A stretch of DNA of 64,000 nucleotides from Tolypocladium sp. Sup5 PDA-1 (GCA_000750105.3 JPHH03000004.1:620001-684000); one strand, 5' to 3'. Numbered from the stretch's first letter, positions 53,080-64,000 are shown. Program-made: numbers and translations. Notes: generated by a model not told the origin, from the letters alone.

Positions 53080-56000
53080 ATGACGACGCAGCTGCTGGCC
53101 ACGGAGCTGGCGAATCTCATCCAGGAGAGCAAGCGGAAGCACAACGACCTGCGACAGGTATGGCTCACGGCTCCTTTGCTGGATTTACTCGCGCATTTAC
53201 TCATGTTTTGTCTCCTAGGCGGCGGAAAAGTCTCTTGAAGAGCTGAAGCAGCTCGGAAACATCTCCGAGCAGGCAGCTCCAGAGCGTAGGCCAGATGCAC
53301 CTCATCCCTGGTGATGCAGCTAACAATGTGACCCAGAACTCTCGCAACGATCCAGCTTCGTCAACCCCTTCATCATTGCATGCGGCACCAAGAATGCGAA
53401 ATTCACCAGCATCGCCATTGTCTGCCTGCAGCGGCTCATTGTCGCGCGTGCCCTGCCGCGGGCCAAGCTGAACCAGGTCTTGGAGGCGTTGATGCAGGCA
53501 TCGTCCGCAGGACTGGACGTGCAGCTAAAGATCTTGCAGGCGCTGCCGTCGCTGCTGCAAAACTACGCCCCCGAGCTCAAGGGCGACTTGCTGGTGACGG
53601 CCTTGAACATTTGCTTCATCCTGCAGAGCAGCAAGAATGCCATTGTGAACAACACGTCGGCTGCCACCTTGCAGCAGCTGGTGGTGTCGGTGTTTGACAA
53701 GGTCGTGGCTGAAGACAGTGAGTATTTGCACGCTCTCGCCACCGCAGCAAACGTCTAATCAGGGCGTAGAGAATGGAGCCGACGCACCCGTTGCCGGCGA
53801 GGTCCCGTCTGCTAATGGCCAGATCGAGCTTCACGCAGCGGCGCTGGATGCCTACAGAGTAAGTCGTCTCAACCGCATACCACGATCTGTTTACTGACAT
53901 GCATTGCCAGATTTTCAACGACTTGTGTCTCATGACTGAGAACCAGCGGCCCGAGTTCCTGCGCTTCACCGGCTTGCCGCAGACATTCGGACTGGAACTC
54001 ATTGAGTCGGTCATTACTAACCATGCCGCCGTTTTCACGACTCACCCTGAGCAAGCCCAAATCCTCCGCGTACGGGTCATGCCTCTCATCATTGGAGCAC
54101 TCAAAGCGAAGCCATCGTTTGCCACAACAGTCCGGCTCGTCCGCATCCTGTACACGATGCTACGACGGCACATCAACATCTTGCCGTCCGAGTGCGGAGA
54201 CGCGCTTGAGATATTGACGCATTTACTCGATCAAGACGCAGCGCTGTGGAAGAGAGCGCTCTGCATGGAAGTGTTTCGAGGAATCTTCGCCGAACACGCC
54301 TTGGTACGGCGCATATACGCTCTCTACGATGCCAAAGAGGGAGAAAGGAATGTCATCAAGATATTGACTGCGACATTTGTGAGGTTGAGTACAGAGAAAC
54401 CGGCTGTCATTGGGCTTGGCCACCAATCAACCATACCGGTAATCGAAACAGCCAACTCATCTGTTGCGCCGTCCGATCAGGCCATGTTGGAGGCGAGCGG
54501 GATGACAGGCATCATCAGCGGCTCAGTCGGCCCCGAGACCCCTAATACGGGCATCAGCACCCAGTGGAGCTCTGTCCGAGTCCCGTGCATCGACCAGCTC
54601 GACAAGACGGAACCGCCTGCGATTCCCGAGTCGTATGTTTACAGCCTTGTCCTGGCCTGCATCTCGTCCCTGTCCGATGGACTTGCAAAGTTCATCCTCC
54701 CGCTCACGGTTCCTGGTGAGAGCCGAAGCCGCAGAAAAGTATCCAAGCAGGATGCCACTGGCCGAGATTCGCCTGCCTCGGCTCCTCTGACGCTGGAGAG
54801 CCCGCCACACAAGGGAGGCGGCTTGGAGAGGTCGGCCTCGTTCAAGAGAAACCCGGTTCCGTTGAATCCGTTGGAGCTGGACGATCACCCAATGTATGCA
54901 GAGGTCAAAATTTGTGCCGAGATTGTCGACGAATGCTGGCCTGCCATTCTAGCAACATGCTCCACGTTTTTATATGCCGCCCTGGACCAGGATTACTACC
55001 ATGGACTGGTGCGAGCGTTCCAGAGATTCGCCCATGTGGCTGGGCTGCTGCAACTCTCAACACCGAGAGACGCGTTTCTGACGACGCTCGGCAAGTCCGC
55101 CGTCCCGCCAAACGTGCTCACTGCCTGCCATAACTCGGGTCAGCTGAGACCGACGACGCCTAGCACGCAGACCGATGCGCCCAACACGCTTCTCAGCAAT
55201 GCCCGCGGCCTCCTCAGTGTTGAGGGCCTCACACCCACATCGCCTGCGGCGGAGAGGCAGCGGCAAGCATCGTTTGATACAGCTGCCGCAACTCTGAACA
55301 CGCGGAACCTGCTCTGCCTCCGCGCTCTCCTGAATCTAGGCATCGCCCTGGGTCCGACACTCGGCCCAGCCTGGGGGATCATCCTAGAAACATTGCAACA
55401 AGCTGACTTTGTCCTATTTGCCACGGGAAAGACTCCCGGACGGACACCGTCGCTTGGCCGTACCCAAGACCAAAGCGATGACACAAACTTGCTCATGTCC
55501 AACTTTAGCCATGAGGTCCGTTCGGTAGAAACAGCCGCATCAAGATTGATCGAAAGCAGCATCGACTTTCCCAACGCCTCTTTCGTCGAGGTTGTCGAAG
55601 CGATATGCGGTCTGCTCGAACAACGACCGGCAGACAAGCCAGCAGCGAGCAGTGGAAGGGCCCAGTCACCAGCAGCAGCGGAACCGCGCCGGCCGTCCCA
55701 GCATCGCCGGGTGCTGAGCTTCTCGAGCCAAGCATCTGGCTCGTCAACTCAGGAGTTTCTGTTTGCACTAGCTAAACTGGGCGAAATCGCCACAATCAAT
55801 ATCGAGAGGCTATTAACCAGTGATCGCGAGGCCTCTGGTTGGGGGCGATTGACCGAGGAGCTCATCAGCACTCTAGACTCGCCAGTAATGGCTCCGCCAG
55901 TCAGAGTCAAGGCCGCCGAAATACTGTCACGGCTGATTCTCGAGGCTGCCAACGTGGCTGCTTCCCTGCCGGACGACGCCCGGGGCCCAATTCAACTGCG

Positions 56001-58500
56001 ATTGTTGGGAGCTTTGCGAGATGCGTTGACGCCGCTTCAAACGAAGGCGCGTGGGGCATCCGTCGCGAATCATGCCACGGATATTGATGTCCACAGGATC
56101 ATCCTCGAAGGGTTGAAGAGCATCGTGGAAGGCTGCGGGGAGAATCTCGTCAGCGGCTGGGATATTGCGTTTAACATTATCGGAAGCGTCTTTGAAACCA
56201 CGCAGTCCATTCCCGAGGAGAGACGCGGATCAACGGCCAACCCAGGGCTGCTTACCACGCGGTCTTCCAAGCTCGTGCGGTCATCTTTCAGCTCACTGCA
56301 GCTCATCTGCTCGGACTTTTTGGCGTCTCTGCCCAACTCTTGTTTCCTGATTCTCGTGGATACTCTGTACAAGTTTTGTTCTCAAGGTGATGATCTGAAC
56401 ATTGCGCTAACGGTATGTCAGAGGTGTGCTTTGTGGCGGTTCAATATGCTAACGGTGGTGTAGACTGTGACCTTTTTCTGGATCCTTTCCGACTTTTTAT
56501 CCGCAAAGGATGAGTCTCTCGAGATCACCGCAGAGCTGGTGCAGGGAACGGACGGGGCTGGGTTGGAGAGGCTGGCGGCTGACCGCAGCGAAAAGGGGTC
56601 CGATGCCGCGCTGTGGATGCTGCTCCTGCTCAGATTGACGACAGTCACCACGGACGAGAGGCTGGAGCTGCGCAACAGCGCAATCCAAACGCTGCTTCGA
56701 ATCTTCGATGCGTATGGTGACCGCCTCAGCTCCGAGGCGTGGTCCGTCTGCATCAAGTCGGTCATCTTCCAGCTTCTCTCCAACCTTGAAGAGGAGCTCA
56801 AGGCCGCCGAGGACGATGATGTCGAAGAGGCCGATAGAGTGGAGTGGCATGGGACTGCCGTCGTTGTGCTCAACGGCATCTCGAGCTTACTCGCCAACTA
56901 TCTCGATGTCCTGACGACCCATCCATCTTTTAATCATCTCTGGCGCGAGCTGCTCGGACACCTAGCTACGCTTCTCGACTTTCAAGTCCTTGATATCAAC
57001 ACTGCGACTTTCAAAGCCTTGAGCCACGTGGTGTCACAGACTGGCGATGGCAAGAAGCTCATCTTCAATGAAACCACGGTCGAGTTTGCATGGGACTTGT
57101 GGTCTCGTGGAATCCCGACGTCAAGGGGCGGTGGCGGCAAATCGGAAGACAATCAAAACTGCCTTGTCGCATATGTCGCCGCTCTCTGCGAGGTCTACAA
57201 ATTGATCCAAAGCGATCTAACGGTGGACAGGGTCAAGCGGATGCTTACACTGCTACGCGAAACCGTTGAGGAGGCATCGGTGGGCAGCTACGTCCTCGAC
57301 GTGGAGTACGCCACACCTCTTCAGACACAAACCTTGGCAGCGGTGCAGATGATCCGCACCGACGTTGACGGCGTTCCTTCGGCAATGATCCATCAGGTTT
57401 CCGAGTTTGTCACCCTGGCATATGATCAAGATCAGTCTGGCGAATCTGGTGGCCCGAAGCGAACCTATGTCGCCATGTCCAAGGCGAACATGAAGATCTT
57501 GCAGACTCTCATCCTGAGCCACGCCTCGAACAAGGACATTTACACGAGTGGTGCTCTCGCAACCGCTTTATCTGCCCTGTACAGGCCTATCGCGCTCAAA
57601 TATGGGTTCCGTATCGTGACCAAGTCCGTTCAGCCTTGGAGGCTGGCAACTTCAACTGCTCTGGAGGTTTTGGCAGCCACACTTGCCCAGCTAGACTCTC
57701 TCGATATCCCGCGGCAAAAGGCGCAGGGTATCTGGGCCATTGTTGTCTCTATGGCAGATGGCATCCTTGGTGCAGATACCAGCAGTGCTCCTTCTGGAAC
57801 AAACTTTGGGGACGACGAGGACTTTGATATTGAGTCCTTCCGCAAGCTTCGTGCGTTGATCATCCCCTTGCTTGGCGGGGATGCGGTTGCGGACAAGACG
57901 CGCAAGGCGTACGCGGAGAGCCTGTTCAGGACATCGGTCATCCACGGTCTCACTCCGGCCGAGAAGGCCCTTGCCGACAGGGAAGACGACTCCGGCTTGT
58001 CGTCACTCTACGCGCCACGTCCCGGCCGCACAATGGCTGTTCCCCCAACCACGCGAACGCAAATGTCGTACATCGCCTTTGATGAACTCTTTTCCCTTGT
58101 GTCTACGGAACCTGCCACGTCCAAGTCATCTGCGTCCCAGAAGACCGCCGAGTCATCTGCTTTACGGATCCGAATCGCCAGCACAGCGGCGCCGTTCCTC
58201 ATCCTGCGGTGCGCCCTGACAATCCGCTCCTACGTTGCGGATCAACCGCTGCGAGGGAAGATGCCGCAGCCTCTCAGCCAGAGGAAGGAGCTGATATGGA
58301 CACTGAGAAAACTCGTGGAGTTGGAGAGTGAGGGCGATGCCATACCGGCTCTGAAGGGGGCCGAGGGCGAGAGCAGGAAGCATCTCCTGCGGCTGTACCC
58401 CCTGATGGTCAAGGCACTGGGGGTGGGCGGGGATGGCAAGGTGCTGGAGCTGCTGAGGGAGGCCCTGGAGGTTGTTGGGGGGGAGCTTGGAATTGTTTGA
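53080..58500 (+). CDS. mon2: MON2 homologue, large Arf-GEF-like Golgi/endosome protein
   Basis: HEAT-repeat protein related to the BIG/Sec7 Arf-GEFs but without a Sec7 domain. It acts at the trans-Golgi and endosomes with Dop1 and the flippase Neo1 in membrane traffic. Six exons: 53080-53157, 53219-53285, 53337-53717, 53770-53858, 53911-56412 and 56464-58500, 1717 residues, near the family length. Introns are 51-61 nt and all joins keep the frame. The N-terminal DCB region starts MTTQLLATELANLIQESKRKH and continues NPFIIACGTKNAKFTSIAI. The HUS-like region has IFNDLCLMTENQRPEFLRF and WKRALCMEVFRGIF. The C-terminal half carries helical repeats (FQVLDINTATFKALSHVV). Low-complexity Ser-rich linkers lie near residues 440-480 and 740-780. 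Confidence 0.94.
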
Positions 58501-59012
58501 GTACCCTATGGGAGTTTTGTTACACGATGGCGCCTGAAGTTGGCGAACGTAGACATGAACTAGATGAATTCTTTTACAGTGCTGAATCACTCACTACCAC
58601 GAAGTACGGCCGCAAATGACAGGGGTGCTTCTACGATGCAGCTAGCGCTGAAACATATTGATTCCATGACATGCCTTAAGCCAGATAGACTTGAATTGCA
58701 TTATCTCAGCTTCCTACGGTTCATTTACTATGGCCTAACCTGGCTCGAAATACCTAAGTAGCCCTATATGAACTTTTGCATAAGCAAATGCAAACTCGGG
58801 GCAATCTTTCTGTTTTCTGCTACACCCCTTAGCCTACTTGCAAGGCTGTTGGTTTGGATCTGTCCCGCTTTGGACATGCATTGCATAGCGGGATCTGAGG
58901 CTCTGAGCCATCTCGGCACAGACGAGTCCCTGCTACACTATATAGTAAACATCTAACGGCCCTTCCACCCTCACTGTGCCAAGCTTCGCCGTTTCAGAGC
59001 CATGTTATAATC
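58501..59012. other. Intergenic
   Basis: 3' flank of MON2 and promoter of the small regulator; AT-richer than the genes. Nothing else seen. Confidence 0.55.
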
Positions 59013-59650
59013 ATGGAGAAGAGGTCTGCGTGTGATCGATGTCGGCTGCGGAAGCTGCGGTGCCCGCCAGGAGAAAATGGTGTCACTACGTGCTCGAGAT
59101 GCGATCGTCTCGGTGCTGTGTGGTCTCTGAGTCATCACCATGAGCCTCCAGGGCTATCGATCTCGCCATCAGCATCAACGGGGAGACACAACAATCCGAG
59201 TACCAACGCCATAACAGCACCAACAACAGAAACTACGAGAGGGCCGCCGTCAACTTACCATGCGGCGAAAAGCTATGCCTACCACATGCCGCAACAACCA
59301 ACATAACCTCTCATTTCCCCTATGGAGGCTCTGGACTCCGCACTCCCACTCGCACCGCCACCGCCACCAGCGTCCCTTGCCTCAGCATCGTCGCGGTGCT
59401 CAGTCTTCTCTCGGCGTATTTCCAGATCGTCGCCGTGTACGACAAACTTTTCAACGGCCTGGTGGCGCAAATATCTGGCACTGATGTCGGGTTCAGTGCG
59501 ATCTCGTCGTCGACTCAAAACAGCTCGCCTCGGCGGAACAAGCTGCAGACGAAAGTCCTCGTGCATGCCATCGTCCACCGGTTCGAGACGATCGAGAGGA
59601 CATTGGGACTACCGGTCGAGATTCGCGTGATGGATAAGCGAGAGTCCTAG
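59013..59650 (+). CDS. Compact AflR-like Zn2Cys6 regulator
   Basis: Two exons, 59013-59122 and 59173-59650, give 195 residues. The N-terminal cluster has Cys 7, 10, 17, 27 and 30; the sixth, Cys37, is created only by splicing (TG|C across a 50-nt intron with a weak GTCTCT donor and CATCAG acceptor). Read without the intron, position 37 is Trp and the frame soon stops. Exon 2 then stays open to a C-terminal helix block, VAVLSLLSAYFQIVAVYDKLF ending in LPVEIRVMDKRES, resembling the C-terminal part of AflR-type pathway regulators. At 195 residues it is less than half the usual length, with most of the middle missing, so it may be a reduced or decayed pathway regulator. It neighbours enoyl-reductase and dehydrogenase remnants. 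Confidence 0.68.
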
Positions 59651-60295
59651 GTGGGACTGCTTAGGGACGGTACCCGGTACAGAGCAGGCATTGCAAAACC
59701 AGTCCGAAATACCTTGGAGGTGTGTTATATAATATAGAGTACTATTATTCCATAGTAGGTGTAGGCCTGCACTTTTATTCGTGAAGTCACTTATATAATT
59801 AGGGTTCCCGGCACGACAGGTCCGAAGTGTGGGCGGCGCGATCGGGGAAAAAGCGAGGCGGAATCCAATGTCACGGGGCTTAGACTAAAGGTTCCTGGCT
59901 GGGGAAGGTAATATGTAGCAGAACCAACAAATGCCTCATCTGCGCGACGGGGAGAAGGAGGCTAGGCCTACTAGGGATCAATATAATCAGGGATGACATG
60001 ACCCTGTCGTTGGGCATCCTGGCCAACTGACGGAGAGGGTGTGCCGGCTTGCCGGTCGAGTCATCTCATGGAGATGATGTCGTCTCTAAAGTCCTCGATG
60101 TTATAAATAATTCAGCTCCGAGACGGACTCAACCCACAACCGCAGATTTATTTCTGGAGGCAAAAAGGCTTTTGCTTTTCCATAGTGATCCCCTATCTCT
60201 CGTCACGTCGCTGCAAGACTTCGCAGTAGGTATCACCTTTCCTTCGCTCCCATACACGCTCAATTTCACCCCCATCGGCCGATTACAAACCCATA
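59651..60295. other. Intergenic with TATA box for the TPR-SET gene
   Basis: AT-rich 3' flank of the regulator (about 59720-59800) and the promoter of the next gene. TTATAAATAA at 60101-60110 is a good TATA box about 190 nt before the ATG. Confidence 0.55.
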
Positions 60296-62263
60296 ATGAC
60301 GGTCAGTAATACGCTTTTCATGACGCCGGAGGAGTCCGAGGGTGTGCAAAAGCCGGTCCAGGATCACATGCAGAAATGTCGAGTGCAAACTGGCCAGTTG
60401 CGAGAGCCCAACGACCCCAAATCCTTAGTCCAGCAAGCGGTTGGGCTGTCTTTGATGGAAGACCTTGCTTCCGCGGCCTTTCAGATGGGAGCACCAAAAG
60501 GTAGTCCAGAAACCATGGTAGCATATGCCGTCGGTTGCCCTTATTTGCCTTGCACGACTGAGCTGCCGGATCTAGAGCCAGTGAAACTCTCCGACCTCCG
60601 CATGGAGACGCATCATCGTGGGCGTGTGCTCTCTCTGCGCCGCGTGTCCCCAGTGGTCGAATCGAAGGCGTCCTCTTGGATAGTTGTACAGGGAGAAGCC
60701 TCAGGCGAGGCAGAGCGGTTAGAGGTGTTCTTACACAACTCAAGGCATGGCCAAGATATTTTGGATTCAGGTTCAGATTTCTTGGTGAAGGAGCCTTACT
60801 ATACCCTCAACAACCAGGGTGAACCTGCGATCCGCGTCGATCATCCGTCAGACCTTGTCATTTCCGCTTACAGCGATGGTCCGGCGTCATGGCGCAATGC
60901 AAATAGTGATCCAGCTCGCGCATCTAAACCGGCCAGCAAGTGCAAGGAAGAAGGCAACGCTGCACTCGAAAAGCAAGACTACTGGAGAGCCCACGCCTGT
61001 TATGCCGAAGGTTTGAAGTTGATCCCAAAGAACGACGAGGCAAAGGGCAACTTGCCTAAGGATCTCTACCGGAACCGTTCTTACGTCAACCTTCTCCTTC
61101 AACGCTTCGACGAGGCAACAACCGATGCGCTATCATCCCTCACACGTGGCACCGACCAGGAGCAGAAAATTATGGACGCAAAGGCCCACTGCCGCGCTGG
61201 CAGTGCGGCATACAGTCTGGGCAATTTCGAGGGAGCCAGAGGCTTTTTTGAGCAACAGGAGAAACTTCAGCCTGATAACCGATTGGCAAAGGTTAACTTA
61301 CGGAGGATCAATATGCGCCTCCAAGAGAAAGCGACCGACGCGTACGATATGAAGAAGGTGGTTGGCAGCTTGTCCAAGGCTCAAGGCCGAGCCGACGTTG
61401 CAAGTTTCAACGGATATACCGAGGTTAGGGAGAGCTCGGGAGCCGGTCGCGGCCTGTTTTCGACTCGTGATATCGACCCAAACGACATCATCATGTACGA
61501 GAAGGCTTTCTGTGTCGTCTGGAGCCATGATCCTGAAGCATTCTCCGCCCTGACATGTGATCTCCGAGATGACGCCGCTATCAGAGTTTTCCCTGCCGGC
61601 TTGCACAAGGCCGTGGTACAGAAGCTCCTGAACAACCCCTCGCAGATTGAGAAAGTCTTGGATCTCTTCAGCGACTACAAGGGTCTCGGCAACAAGCTTC
61701 ACGAATGCGATGGTAGCCCGGTGCTCGACACGTTCCAGGTCCACGATATTGTTCAACGGAACGCTTTCGGTCCGGGTCAACAGACCGAGGATGAAGACAT
61801 CAGCAACGCCAGCACGGGCCTCTGGATTCGGGCAGCGTATATCAATCATTCCTGTGTCCCGAATGCGAAGAAAGACTACGTGGGCGACCTCATGGTCCTC
61901 CGTGCTACTCGTCGAATCGCTGCGGGTGAGGAAATCACGCACGGCTACGACGAGTCTAGCGATTACTATGCGAGGACCGCGGCACTCAAAAGGACATGGG
62001 GCTTCAAATGTCGGTGCAAGCTTTGCGCCGCGGAGGAGGCAGATGGCCCAGCTTTGCGCAAGCAACGCCAGGAGCTCGAAAATGAGGTCAACACATTTGT
62101 GCGGAAGGAAAACGCGCCACAAGCAAAGAAGATGTTGGTTACCAAAGCCAAACGCCTCCGCCAGACTCTCCTGGATACATACAGTGAAAAGAGATACACG
62201 GGCCTGCCTCGTCGAGCGCTTATTGGAATTGAGCAGTGGCTTCAGGCAGCCCATTCTATGTAG
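60296..62263 (+). CDS. TPR and SET domain protein (SMYD-like methyltransferase)
   Basis: Probable protein-lysine methyltransferase; substrate unknown. 655 residues, single exon. An N-terminal region of about 215 residues is followed by TPR-like helices at about 220-340 (KCKEEGNAALEKQDYWRAHA, AHCRAGSAAYSLGNFEGA). The SET domain lies at about 370-580: GAGRGLFSTRDI (SAM-binding start), a long insert, AAYINHSCVPNA, VLRATRRIAAGEEITHGY, and post-SET CRCKLC. Key SET motifs (NHSCxPN, GEEI) are intact. The protein ends abruptly in RRALIGIEQWLQAAHSM, and an enoyl-reductase remnant begins 11 bases after the stop, so the C-terminus may have been cut by rearrangement. Confidence 0.88.
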   Translation: MTVSNTLFMTPEESEGVQKPVQDHMQKCRVQTGQLREPNDPKSLVQQAVGLSLMEDLASAAFQMGAPKGSPETMVAYAVGCPYLPCTTELPDLEPVKLSDLRMETHHRGRVLSLRRVSPVVESKASSWIVVQGEASGEAERLEVFLHNSRHGQDILDSGSDFLVKEPYYTLNNQGEPAIRVDHPSDLVISAYSDGPASWRNANSDPARASKPASKCKEEGNAALEKQDYWRAHACYAEGLKLIPKNDEAKGNLPKDLYRNRSYVNLLLQRFDEATTDALSSLTRGTDQEQKIMDAKAHCRAGSAAYSLGNFEGARGFFEQQEKLQPDNRLAKVNLRRINMRLQEKATDAYDMKKVVGSLSKAQGRADVASFNGYTEVRESSGAGRGLFSTRDIDPNDIIMYEKAFCVVWSHDPEAFSALTCDLRDDAAIRVFPAGLHKAVVQKLLNNPSQIEKVLDLFSDYKGLGNKLHECDGSPVLDTFQVHDIVQRNAFGPGQQTEDEDISNASTGLWIRAAYINHSCVPNAKKDYVGDLMVLRATRRIAAGEEITHGYDESSDYYARTAALKRTWGFKCRCKLCAAEEADGPALRKQRQELENEVNTFVRKENAPQAKKMLVTKAKRLRQTLLDTYSEKRYTGLPRRALIGIEQWLQAAHSM

Positions 62264-62274
62264 CTCCCTTGTAG

Positions 62275-62664
62275 CCGATCCGACTGTGCCTCAACTGCGT
62301 CACGACGGCCGAGTCGGCTGCATTGTGCTTCGCCGCCATGGCACGGACCGGCGGCCGGTACGCATGTCTCGAGGGCCTCGAGGACGCCCGGCACACCCGC
62401 CGTGCCATCAAGGCCAAGGTAGTCATGGGCTTCGAGGGGCTCGGCATCCCGATCGACCTGGGCGACTCAGAGTACTCGCGCGGCGCGAACCCAGGGCTGC
62501 CGGAGGCCACGATTCGTTGGACCAAGGACATGCAGGTGACACTGGATGCTGGGAACTTGAAGTCCCATCCGGCCCGCGAGGTCCCTGGCCGGTGGAAGGG
62601 AATCATCGATGGGCTGGGTATGCTGCAGAGGGGAGAAGTTAGAGGGCAGAAGCTTGTTGTTTGA
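62275..62664 (+). pseudogene. 3' remnant of a LovC-type trans-enoyl reductase (MDR family)
   Basis: An open stretch of about 129 codons that begins after a stop and has no good start codon at its head. It matches the C-terminal third of zinc-free medium-chain reductases acting with polyketide synthases (LovC, ToxD group): CVTTAESAALCFAAM, ARTGGRYACLEGL, KAKVVMGFEGLG, REVPGRWKGIIDGLGMLQ and GEVRGQKLVV at the end. The N-terminal GroES-like part and most of the NADPH-binding domain are missing. It starts directly behind the SET gene. An internal ATG at 62338 could give a small peptide but not a working reductase. Confidence 0.8.
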
Positions 62665-63094
62665 GTTGGGACTAAGTAGGAGGACTCGCTACACAATGCT
62701 AGAACCGTGTCGTGACAGATTCGTTCGTGGAATCTGTCAATTGAACGCTGCGACGATGGCCATATAGCACATGACCATGAATCAGAACATTTTAACTTTA
62801 AACATATCAATCACAGAGGAAAAGGGTCTAAAGAGCGCTTAAATTTTCCAATCTAACGATAGCATAAAGTCGGTTTCTTATACCTATATTAGCTGGGGTT
62901 ACGGCCTAGCATAGCCCTGAGCAGCTCTTATGTTGCTGAAAGCAGCAGTAGGCAGTCACAAGCAGCCACGGCCAGCAGCTGTGTTACCTGAAGCTATTGG
63001 TGATAGCTGGCCTTGACAGAACAGGACAATTCAATTGCACAAGTCAGACAAGCGTTAGGAAATAACACCACGATTAGGACTTGGTAATGCGAAA
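62665..63094. other. AT-rich spacer
   Basis: Markedly AT-richer between about 62770 and 62900 than flanking sequence, with no gene. It sits between two gene remnants. Confidence 0.55.
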
Positions 63095-64000
63095 CTACAG
63101 GTATTGCTTGATCTGGTCCTCGGCCCACTCATAAAACTTTTGACAGCCCCCATTACCACCTTCACACTCCGGCTTTACGGCCCTATTGAGATCTTCTCGG
63201 AGCGGATAAAATCTGTCGAAGGGAATGACTGTAAATCATTAGGAGACGACTTGGTGAAGGAAAATACGGAAAGCTTACCCCAATCCCTCGCAAGCTCGGA
63301 GGAGAGATTACTGGGATTGATGGGGACACTAACGATGCCGTCGGCCTTGCGCCGGCGGGCATACTCGACGCCGAGCGCCCAGGCGCCGCACTTGCTGATG
63401 CCGTAGCGCTCCGTGGCGGGTTTCGGGGTGGCATAGTCGATGTTGCCGAGGGCGACACCGACGCCGTCGCGGCGAAGAGCTCAAGGCCAAACGATGAGAG
63501 CCACACGACGCGGACGGAGCCGGCGGGCTCGGCCTTGGCCGCCACGGCCAGTGCCGGCGTCAACAGCTCCGTGAAGAGCAGCGTGGCGATGCAGTTGACG
63601 CCGAGCGCGAGCTCGTGGCCTTGTTTAGTCCGGGGGATCGGCTTCTCGGGCGAGACCATGACGCCGGCGTTGTTGAAGAGGACATGCAGCCTGTCTTCCA
63701 TGGCGAGGAAGCTCTGGGCCGACTTCTTGACGCCGTCGAGGTCGGCCAGGTCCAATTGGTGAAAGACCAGCTCGCCCCTGGACAAGGGGGCCGCGCGCTT
63801 GATATCGTCGATGGCCCGGCTGGCCTTTTCCTCGGACCGCGCCGCGACGTAGACTTTGGTGTTCTTCGCCTACAGCACCCGCGCCGCCTCCTTGCCGACG
63901 CCGGTGTTCGACCCCGTCACGATGTACACCTTGCCCGTCAGGTTGGGCACATCCTTATCCGTGAATTCGAGGGGCGGCGGACGGAACTGCGCAGCGAGGG
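63095..64000 (-). pseudogene. Short-chain dehydrogenase/reductase pseudogene, cut by window edge
   Basis: NAD(P)-dependent oxidoreductase of the retinol-dehydrogenase-like SDR group, reading from the right edge. Conserved parts are visible: KVYVAARSEEKA, NNAGVMVSPE, RVVWLSSFGLELFA, the active-site YGISK (in a shifted frame), INPSNLSSELARDWG, and an intact-looking end, EGGNGGCQKFYEWAEDQIKQYL. Lesions: an in-frame TAG at 63870-63872 where relatives have Tyr in RxLYxKN; a frameshift near 63470-63485 after GLELFA; and loss of a segment of perhaps 50-60 residues before IPFDRFYPL, across the intron at about 63234-63283. The 5' end is outside the window. Confidence 0.82.

Noticed and set aside
59121..59123. 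Loss of the sixth zinc-binding Cys (Cys to Trp) in the small regulator
   Set aside because: A 50-nt intron restores Cys at the junction and opens the frame to the end of the gene, so a point mutation is not needed.

Overview
The window is nuclear DNA of a filamentous ascomycete (Pezizomycotina). The basis is many short GT-AG introns (about 49-150 nt), GC-rich coding sequence, CT-rich promoters, and a gene set typical of these fungi: Zn2Cys6 regulators, a Crh-type GH16 wall enzyme, a GH92 mannosidase, an acuF-like C2H2 protein, a DUF7580 protein, MON2 and a polyubiquitin gene. A Sordariomycete, perhaps Hypocreales, is my best guess from gene content only. Exon structures were deduced by hand from splice sites, frame continuity and remembered family conservation; no search was run.

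Layout: 0-8.2 kb holds a Zn2Cys6 regulator (5' end possibly cut by the window), a four-unit polyubiquitin gene and a BRAP2/Etp1-type RING ubiquitin ligase. 8.6-14 kb holds a divergent pair: an acuF-like C2H2 gene on minus, interrupted by an in-frame TAG, and a DUF7580 gene on plus. 14.1-18.4 kb holds a secreted GH92 alpha-mannosidase and a SIRT5-class sirtuin, both minus. A 5.2 kb stretch without a recognisable gene follows. 23.6-28 kb has a GPI-anchored Crh transglycosylase, a tRNA-Glu(CTC) and a thermolysin/protealysin-like M4 metalloprotease, a mainly bacterial family. 30-38 kb has a GNAT-ankyrin protein, a small four-helix membrane protein built from tiny exons, a stand-alone Sec63 domain resembling the C-terminal part of the meiotic helicase Mer3, and a cysteine-rich GPI protein. 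38.8-44.7 kb has a stomatin-like mitochondrial protein divergent from an Mms2-type UEV, and a 900-residue disordered protein. 48-58.5 kb has an unusual flavoprotein-fold/ankyrin fusion divergent from a PRPP synthetase, then MON2. 59-64 kb looks like a decayed specialised-metabolism region: a compact AflR-like regulator, a TPR-SET protein, a 3' remnant of a LovC-type enoyl reductase, and a short-chain dehydrogenase pseudogene with several lesions running off the right edge.

Most genes are independent housekeeping or wall genes. Links I can argue for are the ubiquitin theme (polyubiquitin, BRAP2, Mms2 UEV), the divergent acuF-like/DUF7580 pair, and the decayed cluster at the right edge. The most interesting items are the flavoprotein-ankyrin fusion with altered catalytic positions, the solitary Mer3-type Sec63 domain, the in-frame stop in the acuF-like gene, the M4 protease, and a 9-base motif (TACGGAGTA on either strand) that recurs nine times, always outside genes.
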